This document shows positions 25,144 to 35,247 of a stretch of 64,000 nt of DNA, one piece after another. Below the pieces are notes generated by a model that was given only the letters and a program-made list of their open reading frames with translations, was not told the origin of the DNA and searched no databases. Within the stretch, counting starts at the first letter, position 1. Every line of letters starts with the position of its first letter. The stretch spans positions 99,600 through 163,599 of the forward strand of contig CAWDAD010000002.1 in NCBI GenBank assembly GCA_963800235.1, in the 5' to 3' direction. The stretch is from CAVVNP01 sp963800235 (GTDB lineage: Bacteria > Actinomycetota > Acidimicrobiia > Acidimicrobiales > Iamiaceae). A program made the position numbers and the translations under genes.

Positions 25144-27609
25144 TCAGTCGTCGGCCTGCAGGACCGGGGCGACGGCGGCGACGTGCTGGCCCTCGCCGAG
25201 GTTCATCACCCGCACGCCGGTGGCGTCGCGTCCCTGGGAGGAGATCTCGCGGACGCCCATGCGGATCACCACCCCGCCCGAGGCGATCACGAAGATCTCG
25301 TCGTCGATGACCACCATGAAGGCGGCGACCACGTGGCCCTTCTTGGCGGTGAGCTTGATGCCACGCACGCCCTGGCCGGCACGGCCCTGACGGTGGAAGT
25401 TCTCGATCTTGGTGCGCTTGCCGTAGCCCCCGTCGGTCACGATCAGGATCGAGCCGTCGTCGCGCGCCACGTCGCAGGAGACGACCTGGTCGCCGCCCTT
25501 CAGCTTCATGCCCCGCACGCCGGCGGCCGAGCGGCCCATGGCCCGGACCTCGTCGACGGTGAAGCGGATGGTCATGCCGTCGTGGCTGACGAGCAGCACG
25601 TCGTCGCCGTCGTTGGTCGGCAGGACCTTGACCAGCTCGTCGCCGTCGTTCAGGTTGATGGCGATCAGCCCGGCTCGCAGCGAGGAGTCGTACTCGGTGA
25701 ACCGGGTCTTCTTCACCCGGCCCGAGCGGGTGGCGAAGAACAGGTACTGGTTGGTCTCGTAGTCGCGGGTGTCGATGATCGTCTGGATCCGCTCGCCGGG
25801 CTGCAGCGGGAGCAGGTTGACGATGGCGGTGCCCCGCGCCGTGCGCTCCTTCATGGGGATCTCGTGGGCCTTGAGCCGGTAGACGCGGCCCAGGTTGGAG
25901 AAGAACAGCAGGTACGCGTGGGCGGTGGTCGTGACGATGTGGGCGACGTAGTCCTCGTCGCGCAGCTTGGCGCCGGCGACCCCCCGGCCGCCACGTGCCT
26001 GGGTCCGGTAGGTGTCGGCCGGGACCGTCTTGACGTAGCCCTTGGCGCTCATGGTGACGACCAGGTCCTCGTCGTCGATGAGGTCCTCGATGTCGATGTC
26101 GCCGACGTCGTAGGTGATGGTCGAGCGCCGCTCGGTGGCGTGGTCGCCGCGGATCTCGCCGAGCTCGTCCTTGATGACGCTTCGCAGCGTGACCGGGTTG
26201 CCCAGGATGTCCTCGAGCTCGACGATGGTCTGGCGGAGCTGGGCCATCTCCTCCTCGAGCTGGGCGCGGCCGAGGCGGGTGAGGCGCGCCAGGGTCATGT
26301 CGAGGATGTGCTCGGCCTGCTCCTCGCTGAAGGAGAACGGCTCGGCGATGAGCGCCGCCCGGGCTGCGGCCTTGTCGTCGGAGGCCCGGATGGTGGCGAT
26401 GATCTGGTCGATCATGTCGAGCGCCTTGAGCAGGCCCTCGACGATGTGGGCCCGGGCCCGGGCCTTGGCCAGCCGGAACTCCGAGCGCCGGGTGATGACC
26501 TCGACCTGGTGCGCCACGTAGGCGACCAGGGCGTCGCGCAGGTTGAGCGTGCGGGGGATGCCGTCGACCAGGGCCACCGCGTTGACCGCGAAGTTCGTCT
26601 GCAACGGCGTGTGCTTGTAGAGGTTGTTCAGGATGACCAGGCCGGGGGCGTCCTTCTTGAGCTCGAACACCAGACGGGTCTCGCCCTTGGCCGACTCGTT
26701 GCGGATCTCGCGGATGCCCTCGAGGTCGCGGTTGTTGATGAGGGCGGCGGCCTTCTCCTCGATCGCCTCGACGCTGGTCTGGTACGGGATCTCGGTGACC
26801 ACGATCTGGTCGTTGCGCTTGCCCTCGACGATCTCGGCCCGACCGCGGAGCTTGATGGAGCCGCGCCCGGTCCGGTAGGCGTCCATGATCCCGGACCGGC
26901 CCATGATCAGCCCGCCGGTCGGGAAGTCCGGGCCGGTGACGAACCGCATGAGGTCGTCGGGCGTGGCGTCGGGGTGGTCGAGCAGGTGGACGGTGGCGTC
27001 GATGACCTCGCCCAGGTTGTGCGGCGGCACGTTGGTGGCCATGCCCACCGCGATGCCCTGGCCGCCGTTGACGAGCAGGTTGGGGAACCGGCTCGGCAGC
27101 ACGACCGGCTCCTCGGAGGAGCTGTCGTAGTTGGGGGCGAAGTCGACGGTGTCCTCGTCGATCCCGGCCAGCATGTGCATGGCGATCGGGGCCAGCCGGC
27201 ACTCCGTGTAGCGCATGGCCGCCGGCTCGTCGCTGGGCGAACCGAAGTTGCCGTGCGGCTCGATCAGCGGGTGGCGCAGGCTGAAGCGCTGGCCCAGCCG
27301 CACCAGCGCGTCGTAGATGGCGCTGTCGCCGTGGGGGTGGTACTTGCCCATGACGTCGCCCACCACGCTGGCGCACTTGACGTGCGGGCGGTCGGGTCGG
27401 ACGTTCTGGTCGTACATGCCCCAGAGGATCCGGCGGTGCACCGGCTTGAGCCCGTCACGGGCGTCGGGCAGCGCCCGGCTGACGATGACCGACATGGCGT
27501 AGTCGAGGAACGACTGCTCCATCTCGGCCTGGATCTCGATGGGCTCGATGGCCCCGAAGGCGGTGTCGCCGTCGCCGTCGGCTGGGGGGGGTGGGGTCTG
27601 GTCGCTCAT
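25144..27609 (-). CDS. gyrA: DNA gyrase subunit A
   Basis: An 821-aa type II topoisomerase subunit that cuts and rejoins DNA to introduce negative supercoils, acting as A2B2 with GyrB. The catalytic Tyr134 lies in AAMRYTE. The quinolone-determining region HPHGDSAIYD (about 91-100) carries Ser96 and Asp100, the usual drug-sensitive residues. The C-terminal beta-pinwheel includes the GyrA-box 'QARGGRGV'. It starts 24 bp after the gyrB stop on the same strand, an operon. Confidence 0.98.
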   Translation of the reverse strand: MSDQTPPPPADGDGDTAFGAIEPIEIQAEMEQSFLDYAMSVIVSRALPDARDGLKPVHRRILWGMYDQNVRPDRPHVKCASVVGDVMGKYHPHGDSAIYDALVRLGQRFSLRHPLIEPHGNFGSPSDEPAAMRYTECRLAPIAMHMLAGIDEDTVDFAPNYDSSSEEPVVLPSRFPNLLVNGGQGIAVGMATNVPPHNLGEVIDATVHLLDHPDATPDDLMRFVTGPDFPTGGLIMGRSGIMDAYRTGRGSIKLRGRAEIVEGKRNDQIVVTEIPYQTSVEAIEEKAAALINNRDLEGIREIRNESAKGETRLVFELKKDAPGLVILNNLYKHTPLQTNFAVNAVALVDGIPRTLNLRDALVAYVAHQVEVITRRSEFRLAKARARAHIVEGLLKALDMIDQIIATIRASDDKAAARAALIAEPFSFSEEQAEHILDMTLARLTRLGRAQLEEEMAQLRQTIVELEDILGNPVTLRSVIKDELGEIRGDHATERRSTITYDVGDIDIEDLIDDEDLVVTMSAKGYVKTVPADTYRTQARGGRGVAGAKLRDEDYVAHIVTTTAHAYLLFFSNLGRVYRLKAHEIPMKERTARGTAIVNLLPLQPGERIQTIIDTRDYETNQYLFFATRSGRVKKTRFTEYDSSLRAGLIAINLNDGDELVKVLPTNDGDDVLLVSHDGMTIRFTVDEVRAMGRSAAGVRGMKLKGGDQVVSCDVARDDGSILIVTDGGYGKRTKIENFHRQGRAGQGVRGIKLTAKKGHVVAAFMVVIDDEIFVIASGGVVIRMGVREISSQGRDATGVRVMNLGEGQHVAAVAPVLQADD

Positions 27610-27632
27610 GCTCGTTCAGCTCTCGGGTCGGC

Positions 27633-29563
<1,931 letters not shown>

Positions 29564-29668
29564 GGGCGCGGCCTTTCAGACAGGGAGGTGACGCCGGTCG
29601 AACAGCGGCGATCCGACGGGCCGGACACCTGCGGAGCGGGTGTCGACGGCGCGGATCACGATGGTGCA

Positions 29669-29674
29669 ATTCTA
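29669..29674 (-). promoter_or_regulatory. Candidate -10 box of the gyrB operon
   Basis: On the minus strand the hexamer TAGAAT (5 of 6 to TATAAT) lies in an unusually AT-rich patch about 106 nt before the gyrB ATG. The -35 region is not clear. Confidence 0.4.
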
Positions 29675-29757
29675 CCAGTTGGGACCGACGGCCCGGACGA
29701 CCCGCCGGGTGCCCGGGCGGTGGTGCCGGCGGTCCCCGGCCAGGACGTTTCCGCTGG

Positions 29758-30168
29758 TCAGCCGCTCCGGCGGGACCGGTCGGGGCGCCCGGCCCGGACC
29801 TCCAGCCGGTCGACCACGCCGGGGCCGAGGAGCTCGGCGATGCGTCGCACCACGTCGGCCTCCATCCACCGCAGCTGGCTCACCCACGCCCGCTGGTCGA
29901 CGGCCACCACCAGCCGCCCGTGCTCGACCACCAGCGGCCGGCAGACCCCGGCGGCCTCGGGCCCGATCAGCTCCGCCCACCGGTCGGTGATCTGGGTCAG
30001 CACCGCCACCGGCGGGGCGCCGAGGCCGGCCAGCACCCGGTCGAGGTCCTCGCCGAGCCGGCGGGGATCGGCCCGCCCCGACGACCCGCCGTCGCGCCGC
30101 CCGCCGTCGCGCCGCCCGTCGGCGCGCCTCCGGTCCGCGGGGTCGAGGCGGCCGGCGGGACGGTCCAT
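29758..30168 (-). CDS. DUF721 (DciA-like) protein
   Basis: A 136-aa protein between recF and gyrB, the conserved place of Rv0004 in mycobacteria. The core is 'LDRVLAGLGAPPVAVLTQITDRWAELIGPEAAGVCRPLVVEHGRLVVAVDQRAWVSQLRWM', the DUF721 fold. DciA-family members recruit or load the replicative helicase DnaB, so a role in replication is likely here. The ATG at 30168 overlaps the recF stop (TGATG). The first 40 residues are an Arg/Asp/Gly-rich linker. Confidence 0.87.
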   Translation of the reverse strand: MDRPAGRLDPADRRRADGRRDGGRRDGGSSGRADPRRLGEDLDRVLAGLGAPPVAVLTQITDRWAELIGPEAAGVCRPLVVEHGRLVVAVDQRAWVSQLRWMEADVVRRIAELLGPGVVDRLEVRAGRPDRSRRSG

Positions 30169-31280
30169 CACCCCGATCCTCCCACCTGGGCCGCCCCGCC
30201 CGGGACCGGTTCGACCGCCCCGTCGCGCACCCGCAGCACCGCCTCGGCGCGGGCCCCCTCGGGCAGGGCGCCGGCCGTGGTCAGGATCGTCTGACCGGCG
30301 GGGAGGGTGTCGAGCAGCGCCCGGCTGCGGTCGGGGTCGAGCTCGGAGAAGACGTCGTCGAGCAGCAGCACCGGCGTGGACTCGGTCGCGCTCGTCACCA
30401 CGTGGTGCGAGGCCAGGCGCAGGGCCAGGGCCAACGAGCGCTGCTCGCCCTGGGACACGTGGGTCCGCGAGGACAGGCCGCCGAGGCGCACCTCCACGTC
30501 GTCGCGGTGCGGGCCGACCAGGCTCACCCCTCGCCGGAGGTCGTCGTCGCGGCCGGCGGCCAGCGCCTCGGCCAGGCCCCGCTCCCGCCAGCTCGCCCGG
30601 TAGGCGATGGTGACCTCGGCCGACGCCGCCGCCACCCGGTCGTAGGCCTCGGCCAGCGGGGCCGCCAGGTCCGCCACCAGCGCCTCGCGGGCGTCGGCCA
30701 GGGCCTCGCCGGCCTGGACCAGCTTGGCGTCCCACACGTCGAGGGTGCGGGCCACGTCGTCGGTCAACCGGCCCCTGGCCTGCTTGAGCAGGGTGTTGCG
30801 CTGCCGCAGGACGCGGTCGACGTCGCCCTGCAGCTCGTCGTTGCGGCGATGGAGGGCGGCCAGCACCGCGTCGAGGTACCGCCGCCGCTCGGCCGGCCCA
30901 CCCTTGACCAGCACCAGGTCGTCGGGGGCGAAGACGGTGACCCGCAGCGCCCCCAGCAGGTCCCGGGCCCGCCGCAGCGGCTGCCGGTTGAGCTGGGCCC
31001 GGCTGCGTCCGCCGGGCACGATCTCGGCCTCGAGCAGCAGCTCCCGCCCTTCCCGCTCGGCCTCGCCCCGGACGACCGCCCGGTCGGCGCCGAGGCGGAC
31101 CAGCGCGTCGGTCGGCGCGCCCCGGAACGAGCCCAGCGTGGCCAGGTAGGCCACCGCCTCGAGCAGGTTGGACTTGCCCTGGCCGTTGGGACCGACGACC
31201 GCGGTCAGCCCGGGGGCGAAGCGGGCCTCCGCCGACGGGTAGCCCCGGAAGTCGGTCAACCAGACCCGTCGGATCAGCAC
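30168..31280 (-). CDS. recF: DNA replication and repair protein RecF
   Basis: A 370-aa SMC-like ATPase that works with RecO and RecR at single-strand gaps. The N-terminus is 'LIRRVWLTDFRGYPSAEARFAPGLTAVVGPNGQGKSNLLEAVAYL' with the Walker A at about residues 33-40. The signature motif is SQGEQRSLALALRLA, and Walker B is 'PVLLLDDVFSELD'. Lies 34 bp after dnaN. Confidence 0.96.
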   Translation of the reverse strand: MLIRRVWLTDFRGYPSAEARFAPGLTAVVGPNGQGKSNLLEAVAYLATLGSFRGAPTDALVRLGADRAVVRGEAEREGRELLLEAEIVPGGRSRAQLNRQPLRRARDLLGALRVTVFAPDDLVLVKGGPAERRRYLDAVLAALHRRNDELQGDVDRVLRQRNTLLKQARGRLTDDVARTLDVWDAKLVQAGEALADAREALVADLAAPLAEAYDRVAAASAEVTIAYRASWRERGLAEALAAGRDDDLRRGVSLVGPHRDDVEVRLGGLSSRTHVSQGEQRSLALALRLASHHVVTSATESTPVLLLDDVFSELDPDRSRALLDTLPAGQTILTTAGALPEGARAEAVLRVRDGAVEPVPGGAAQVGGSG

Positions 31281-31314
31281 GCCCGCGCGCCCTCGTCCGC
31301 GAGCCGGGCGAGGA

Positions 31315-32409
31315 TCAGGACACGCGGACGGGCATCAGGAGGTAGAGGTACTCCGAGCCCTCCGTGCTGCGCACCACCGCCGGCCGCTGGGGGTCGACGG
31401 TCTCCAGGGTGATCTCGTCGCCCGGGGTGACCTCCACCCCGTCGAGCAGGTACTCCGGGTTGAACGCCACCATCAGCTCGGACCCCTCGAAGGCGGCGTC
31501 GACGCTCTCGCTGGCCTGGCCCACGTCCTGGGTGATGGCGGTCAGCTCGAGGCCCTCGGACCCCATGGTGAGCCGGACGGGGGTGGCGTCCTTGGCCATG
31601 AGCTTCACCCGCCGCACGGCGTCGAGCAGGGTCTCGCGCCCGACGGTCAGCCGGTTGGGGTGCCGGGAGGGGATCAACGCCCGGTAGTTCGGGAACTCGC
31701 CTTCGATCAGGCGGGTCGTGAGCCGGACGCCGGCGATGTCGAAGGTCGCCTCGCGCTCGCCCAGCCGCAGGGTCACCTCCTCGGCCGAGGCCAGCAGCCG
31801 CTCGAGCTCGCGCAGGGCACGGGACGGCACCAGCACGCTCTGATCCGGGCGCAGCACGCTGGTGCCCGGCAGGTCGCGGACGGCCAGCCGGTACGAGTCG
31901 GTGGCCACCAGCCGCAGGCCGTCGCCCTCGGCGGCCATGAGGACGCCGGTGAGGATCGGCCGGGCATCGTCGGCGCTGGCCGCGGCCACCACCTGGTGCA
32001 GGGCGGTGGCGAAGTCCCTGGCCTGGAGGGTCACCGCCTCCTCCGCCGCCGGCGGCAGGCGCGGGAACTCGTCGGCGGGCAGCACCCGGATGGCCGACTG
32101 GAAGCGGCCGGCGCTGATGTGGGCCTCCTCGCCCTCGACCGCGACCTCGACGCTGCCCGACTCGAGCGAGCGGACGACGTCGTTGGCGATGCGGGCGGGC
32201 AGGACGGCGACGCCGTCGTCGCGCCCCGCCACCTCGAGGTCGACGCCGATGGTCAGGTCGAGGTCGGTGCCCACGATGCGCAGGCGATCGCCGACCAGCT
32301 CGACCCGCACCCCGGAGAGCACCGGGAGCGCGCCGCCACGGGTGGCGACCGCCCGCCCGGCGGCGCCGAGCGCGTCGACGAGGGCATCACGTTCGCAGCG
32401 GAACTTCAC
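31315..32409 (-). CDS. dnaN: DNA polymerase III beta subunit (sliding clamp)
   Basis: A 364-aa clamp protein with three similar domains. It starts MKFRCERDALVDALG and includes 'LPVLSGVRVELVGDRLRIVGTDLDL' and the C-terminal 'YLYLLMPVRVS', close to the usual clamp ending (MPMR). It encircles DNA and tethers polymerase III. It lies after dnaA across a 265-bp gap that may hold part of oriC. Confidence 0.97.
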   Translation of the reverse strand: MKFRCERDALVDALGAAGRAVATRGGALPVLSGVRVELVGDRLRIVGTDLDLTIGVDLEVAGRDDGVAVLPARIANDVVRSLESGSVEVAVEGEEAHISAGRFQSAIRVLPADEFPRLPPAAEEAVTLQARDFATALHQVVAAASADDARPILTGVLMAAEGDGLRLVATDSYRLAVRDLPGTSVLRPDQSVLVPSRALRELERLLASAEEVTLRLGEREATFDIAGVRLTTRLIEGEFPNYRALIPSRHPNRLTVGRETLLDAVRRVKLMAKDATPVRLTMGSEGLELTAITQDVGQASESVDAAFEGSELMVAFNPEYLLDGVEVTPGDEITLETVDPQRPAVVRSTEGSEYLYLLMPVRVS

Positions 32410-32674
32410 GATCCCCTGCCTCCTTGCTCGTTCTCGTGGTCGATCCGGTGACGGTAGTAGGGCCTGGGGATTGTGGAGGACGACCCGAACCCGCAGGTCA
32501 GCCGGGACGGCGCCGTCCCCAGGCGTGGGGGCGCGCCCACAGGTCGGAACCGGCCGGTCGCGGGGCGCGGTGGACCGCCGTCGGGTCGTCCACCGCCGAG
32601 GCCGTGCGATCCACAGGCAGATCCCCCGGCTGTCCCGGGGGTCGTCCCCAAGCGCTGGGGACGGACGGGCCCGC
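32410..32674. other. dnaA-dnaN intergenic region, candidate oriC
   Basis: 265 bp without a gene. In many actinobacteria oriC is here. It contains several box-like words (GATCCACAGG at about 32609, ATTGTGGAGG at about 32471) and three G/C-rich inverted repeats, but only weak (7 of 9 or less) matches to the DnaA box TTRTCCACA. The region is short for an actinobacterial oriC. Confidence 0.45.
32623..32663 (-). terminator. Twin hairpins after dnaA
   Basis: Two inverted repeats lie just beyond the dnaA stop: CCCCCGG-CTGTC-CCGGGGG (32623-32641) and CGTCCCCA-AGCGC-TGGGGACG (32643-32663). They could end dnaA transcription or be structural elements of the origin. A third CCCCA-GGCG-TGGGG element is at 32517-32530. 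Confidence 0.5.
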
Positions 32675-34042
32675 TCACGTCTTCTTGATGCCCTGGATGA
32701 GCTCGGTCACCTGGTCGTAGAGCTGGCGCCGGTCCTTCATCTGGGCGGTGACCTTGTTGACCGCGTGGATGACGGTGGTGTGGTCACGGCCGCCGAACTC
32801 GCGGGCGAGGGCCGGGTAGCTGTGGTCGGTGAGCTCGCGGGCCACGTACATGGCGATCTGGCGGGCGTTGACCAGGGGTCGCTGGCGGCTGCTGCCGATG
32901 AGGTCGGCGACGGGGATGCTGAACATGGCCGAGGTCGCCTCGAGGATGTCGGCCACGGTGATCTGGCGGGGCTGGCGGTCGTGGAGGATGTCGCGCAGGA
33001 CCCGCTGGGCCATGGTCAGGTCGAGGTCCTGGTCGGTGAGGTTGGCGTAGGCGGACACCCGGATGAGGGCGCCCTCGAGCTCGCGGATGTTGTTGGTGAC
33101 GTTGGTGGCGATCAGCTCGAGCACGTCGGCGGGGATCTCGACGGGATCCTGGTCGGCCTTCTTGCGCAGGATGGCCAGCCGGGTCTCGAGGTCGGGCGGC
33201 TGGATGTCGACGGTGAGGCCGCTGTTGAAGCGGGTCCGCAGCCGGTTGTCGAGGGTGCTGATGGCGTCGGGGTGGCGGTCGGAGGACAGCACGATCTGTC
33301 GGCCCTGCTCGTACAGGGCGTTGAAGGTGTGGAAGAACTCCTCCTGGGTCTCCTTGCGGCCCTCGATGAACTGGATGTCGTCGACCAGCAGCACGTGGAC
33401 CTCGCGGTAGCGGCGCTTGAACTGGTCGTTGGTGCTGAGGCGGATCGAGTCGATGAACTCGTTGAGGAACGTCTCGCTGGTGACGTAGCGGACCCGCTGG
33501 CCCGGGTAGTTGTCCTGGACGTAGGAGCCGATCGACTGCAGCAGGTGGGTCTTGCCGAGCCCGGCGTCGCCGTACATGAAGAGCGGGTTGTAGGAGGCGC
33601 CCGGGGTCTCGGCGACCCGCAGGGCGGCGGCGTGGGCGAACCGGTTGGACGGCCCGGTGACGAAGGCCTCGAAGGTGTAGCGCCGGCTGGTGTCGGCCAG
33701 CGGGGCGGCGGGTTCGGCGGGTCGCTCGGTGCGGTGCGCCGGCGGGGTCAGGTGGCGGTCCATCGGGTCGGCGACCGCGGCGTGGGCGGTGCCGTCGTTG
33801 ACCACGGTGATGCGGACCTCGGCGGTGGGGCCGACCACCCGCCGGACGGTGTCGTCGAGCACGGCGGCGTAGTCGCGCTCGATGCGGTCCTTCACCAGCT
33901 TGCTCGGCACGGTGATCTCGCAGCCGGACTCGTCGGAGCGGACCAACTGGGCGTCGTCGAAGGTCGATCGCCAGGTGGCCGGCGTCACCTGGGCGCGCAG
34001 CATCTCGCGGCACTGATCCCAGAGAGTCGGTGCGTTGTCCAC
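32675..34042 (-). CDS. dnaA: Chromosomal replication initiator DnaA
   Basis: A 455-aa AAA+ initiator that binds DnaA boxes and melts oriC. Domain I: 'LWDQCREMLRAQVTPATWRSTFDDA'. A short domain II linker is followed by the AAA+ module with Walker A GDAGLGKTHLL, Walker B 'VHVLLVDDIQFIEGR', and the C-terminal helix-turn-helix signature 'EFGGRDHTTVIHAVNKV'. The GTG at 34042 is chosen because AAGGGG lies 6 nt before it and the protein starts VDNAPTLW; two ATGs 24-48 bp upstream are less favoured. A DnaA-box-like TTGTCCACC overlaps the start codon. Confidence 0.97.
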   Translation of the reverse strand: MDNAPTLWDQCREMLRAQVTPATWRSTFDDAQLVRSDESGCEITVPSKLVKDRIERDYAAVLDDTVRRVVGPTAEVRITVVNDGTAHAAVADPMDRHLTPPAHRTERPAEPAAPLADTSRRYTFEAFVTGPSNRFAHAAALRVAETPGASYNPLFMYGDAGLGKTHLLQSIGSYVQDNYPGQRVRYVTSETFLNEFIDSIRLSTNDQFKRRYREVHVLLVDDIQFIEGRKETQEEFFHTFNALYEQGRQIVLSSDRHPDAISTLDNRLRTRFNSGLTVDIQPPDLETRLAILRKKADQDPVEIPADVLELIATNVTNNIRELEGALIRVSAYANLTDQDLDLTMAQRVLRDILHDRQPRQITVADILEATSAMFSIPVADLIGSSRQRPLVNARQIAMYVARELTDHSYPALAREFGGRDHTTVIHAVNKVTAQMKDRRQLYDQVTELIQGIKKT

Positions 34043-34097
34043 CGTCGGCCCCTTCGCGGTCCGCACCATCCACAACGGAATCCACATCTGTGGATAT
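34035..34097. promoter_or_regulatory. Cluster of DnaA-box-like sites upstream of dnaA
   Basis: Four box-like words: TTGTCCACC (34035-34043, 8 of 9), CCATCCACA (34066-34074), GAATCCACA (34078-34086) and TGTGGATAT (34089-34097, reverse orientation, 8 of 9 to TTATCCACA). The last two form the dyad ATCCACA-TC-TGTGGAT. They may autoregulate dnaA or be part of oriC. Confidence 0.6.
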
Positions 34098-34435
34098 CGT
34101 CGGGGTGGCGCTCGGATGTCCTGCCGTGCCGGTTGGTCAACCCTCGACCACCGGGCCTGCAGCAGACTGGGCAACGTACCACCGCGTCCCCGCGGCTGCG
34201 AAGGGCGCTCGGCCCGGCCCGGGGGCTCGGCGCCCGGTTGCCCGCCGCCCGGCTCGGGCCCTACACTCCCGCGCCCGCCCCCATCTGAGGCTGCCGCTCG
34301 TCGGCCGGCCGAGCCGGGCACCCGTCGAGGCCGGTCGCCACCGGGTACCCCACCGGGTACGAGGTGCCCGTCGGCCCCGCGCCAGGGCAGCCGTTCCGGC
34401 TCGACCCGCAGGACCAGCACCAGGAGGCACCGTCC
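34043..34435. other. dnaA-rpmH divergent intergenic region
   Basis: 393 bp between the two divergent replication-origin operons. It carries the DnaA-box-like cluster next to dnaA and a candidate rpmH promoter. No credible coding frame: long open frames crossing it are antisense or high-GC artefacts. It is an alternative or additional oriC site. Confidence 0.6.
34238..34267 (+). promoter_or_regulatory. Candidate rpmH operon promoter
   Basis: TTGCCC (34238-34243) and TACACT (34262-34267) are separated by 18 bp. The 169-nt distance to rpmH would give a leader. Confidence 0.45.
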
Positions 34436-34570
34436 GTGAAGCGCACCTACCAGCCCAACGTCCGGCGCCGCTCCAAGCGGCACGGCTTCCGCAAGCGGAT
34501 GTCGACCCGCGCCGGTCGGGCGGTGCTGCGCTCCCGGCGGGCCAAGGGGCGGGCACGGCTGTCGGCCTGA
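34436..34570 (+). CDS. rpmH: 50S ribosomal protein L34
   Basis: A 44-aa very basic ribosomal protein: VKRTYQPNVRRRSKRHGFRKR and a C-terminal RRAKGRARLSA, the family signature. GTG start at 34436 with AGGAGG at 34422-34427. The TGA stop overlaps the likely rnpA start (CTGA). Confidence 0.98.
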   Translation: MKRTYQPNVRRRSKRHGFRKRMSTRAGRAVLRSRRAKGRARLSA

Positions 34571-34917
34571 TCGGCCGGATCTCCGACCGTGCCGTCTTCG
34601 AGGAGCTGCGTCGGGCCCCCGCCCGGGCTCGCGTCGGCCCGGTCTCGGTGCGCCACGCACCGCGACCGGCCGGTGGCGACGCGCCCGCGCCACCGGCGGT
34701 GGCCTACGCCATCGGCCGTCGCGTCGGCCCGGCGGTGGTGCGCAACCGGGTGCGGCGCCGGCTCCGCCACGCCGCGCAGGACCTGGCCAGGTCGGATCGC
34801 CTGCCGGCCGGCGCCTACCTGGTCTCGGTGGGGCCGGAGGCGGCCGGCATGAGCCAGGCCGAGCTGGCCGACCGGTTGGTCGAGGCCGTAGGCCGCTGCG
34901 CACGGAGAGTGGTGTGA
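34567..34917 (+). CDS. rnpA: Ribonuclease P protein component
   Basis: The basic protein subunit of RNase P, which matures tRNA 5' ends. The protein region reads 'IGRISDRAVFEELRRAP...VAYAIGRRVGPAVVRNRVRRRLRHAA', containing the RnpA signature (RNxxRRRLR). The only start that gives a normal N-terminus (IGRI..) is CTG at 34567, overlapping the rpmH stop as CTGA. No ATG, GTG or TTG exists in frame near it, although the frame is open for 500 bases upstream through rpmH. So the start is inferred: 116 aa from CTG. Confidence 0.9.
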   Translation: MIGRISDRAVFEELRRAPARARVGPVSVRHAPRPAGGDAPAPPAVAYAIGRRVGPAVVRNRVRRRLRHAAQDLARSDRLPAGAYLVSVGPEAAGMSQAELADRLVEAVGRCARRVV

Positions 34918-35243
34918 ACACCACGTCGCGAGTGCTGACGACCGGGATCCGGTGGTACCAGTCCGCCCGGGCCGGCCGGCCGAGCCCCTGCCGGTTCACC
35001 CCGACCTGCTCGAGCTACGCCCTCGAGGCCATCGAGGTCCACGGCCCGGCCCGTGGCTCCTGGCTGGCGGCCCGTCGGATCGCCCGCTGCCAGCCCTTCG
35101 GCGGCCACGGCTGGGACCCCGTGCCCGAGCCGCGGTCGCACCCCCGCCGAGCCCGGCCCGCCCCGGCCGCCGAGCCCGGCGAGGCCCGACCCCGTCAGGA
35201 AGCCCCGAGCGGCGACGCTCGGCCCCGCCAGGAAGCCAGGTGA
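34914..35243 (+). CDS. yidD: Membrane protein insertion efficiency factor YidD
   Basis: A 109-aa protein. The conserved core 'GIRWYQSARAGRPSPCRFTPTCSSYALEAIEVHG...RIARCQPFGGHGWDPVP' has the family's cysteine pattern. YidD is a small membrane-associated partner of YidC. GTG start overlapping the rnpA stop (GTGA). The tail (residues 75-109) holds a duplicated 'ARPRQEA' motif and is unusually rich in Pro/Arg. Confidence 0.95.
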   Translation: MNTTSRVLTTGIRWYQSARAGRPSPCRFTPTCSSYALEAIEVHGPARGSWLAARRIARCQPFGGHGWDPVPEPRSHPRRARPAPAAEPGEARPRQEAPSGDARPRQEAR

Positions 35244-35247
35244 TGCC

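Noticed and set aside
34030..34566. Upstream extension of the rnpA frame to 34030
   Set aside because: The part through rpmH and the intergenic region has no start codon other than CTG near rnpA and no similarity to RnpA.
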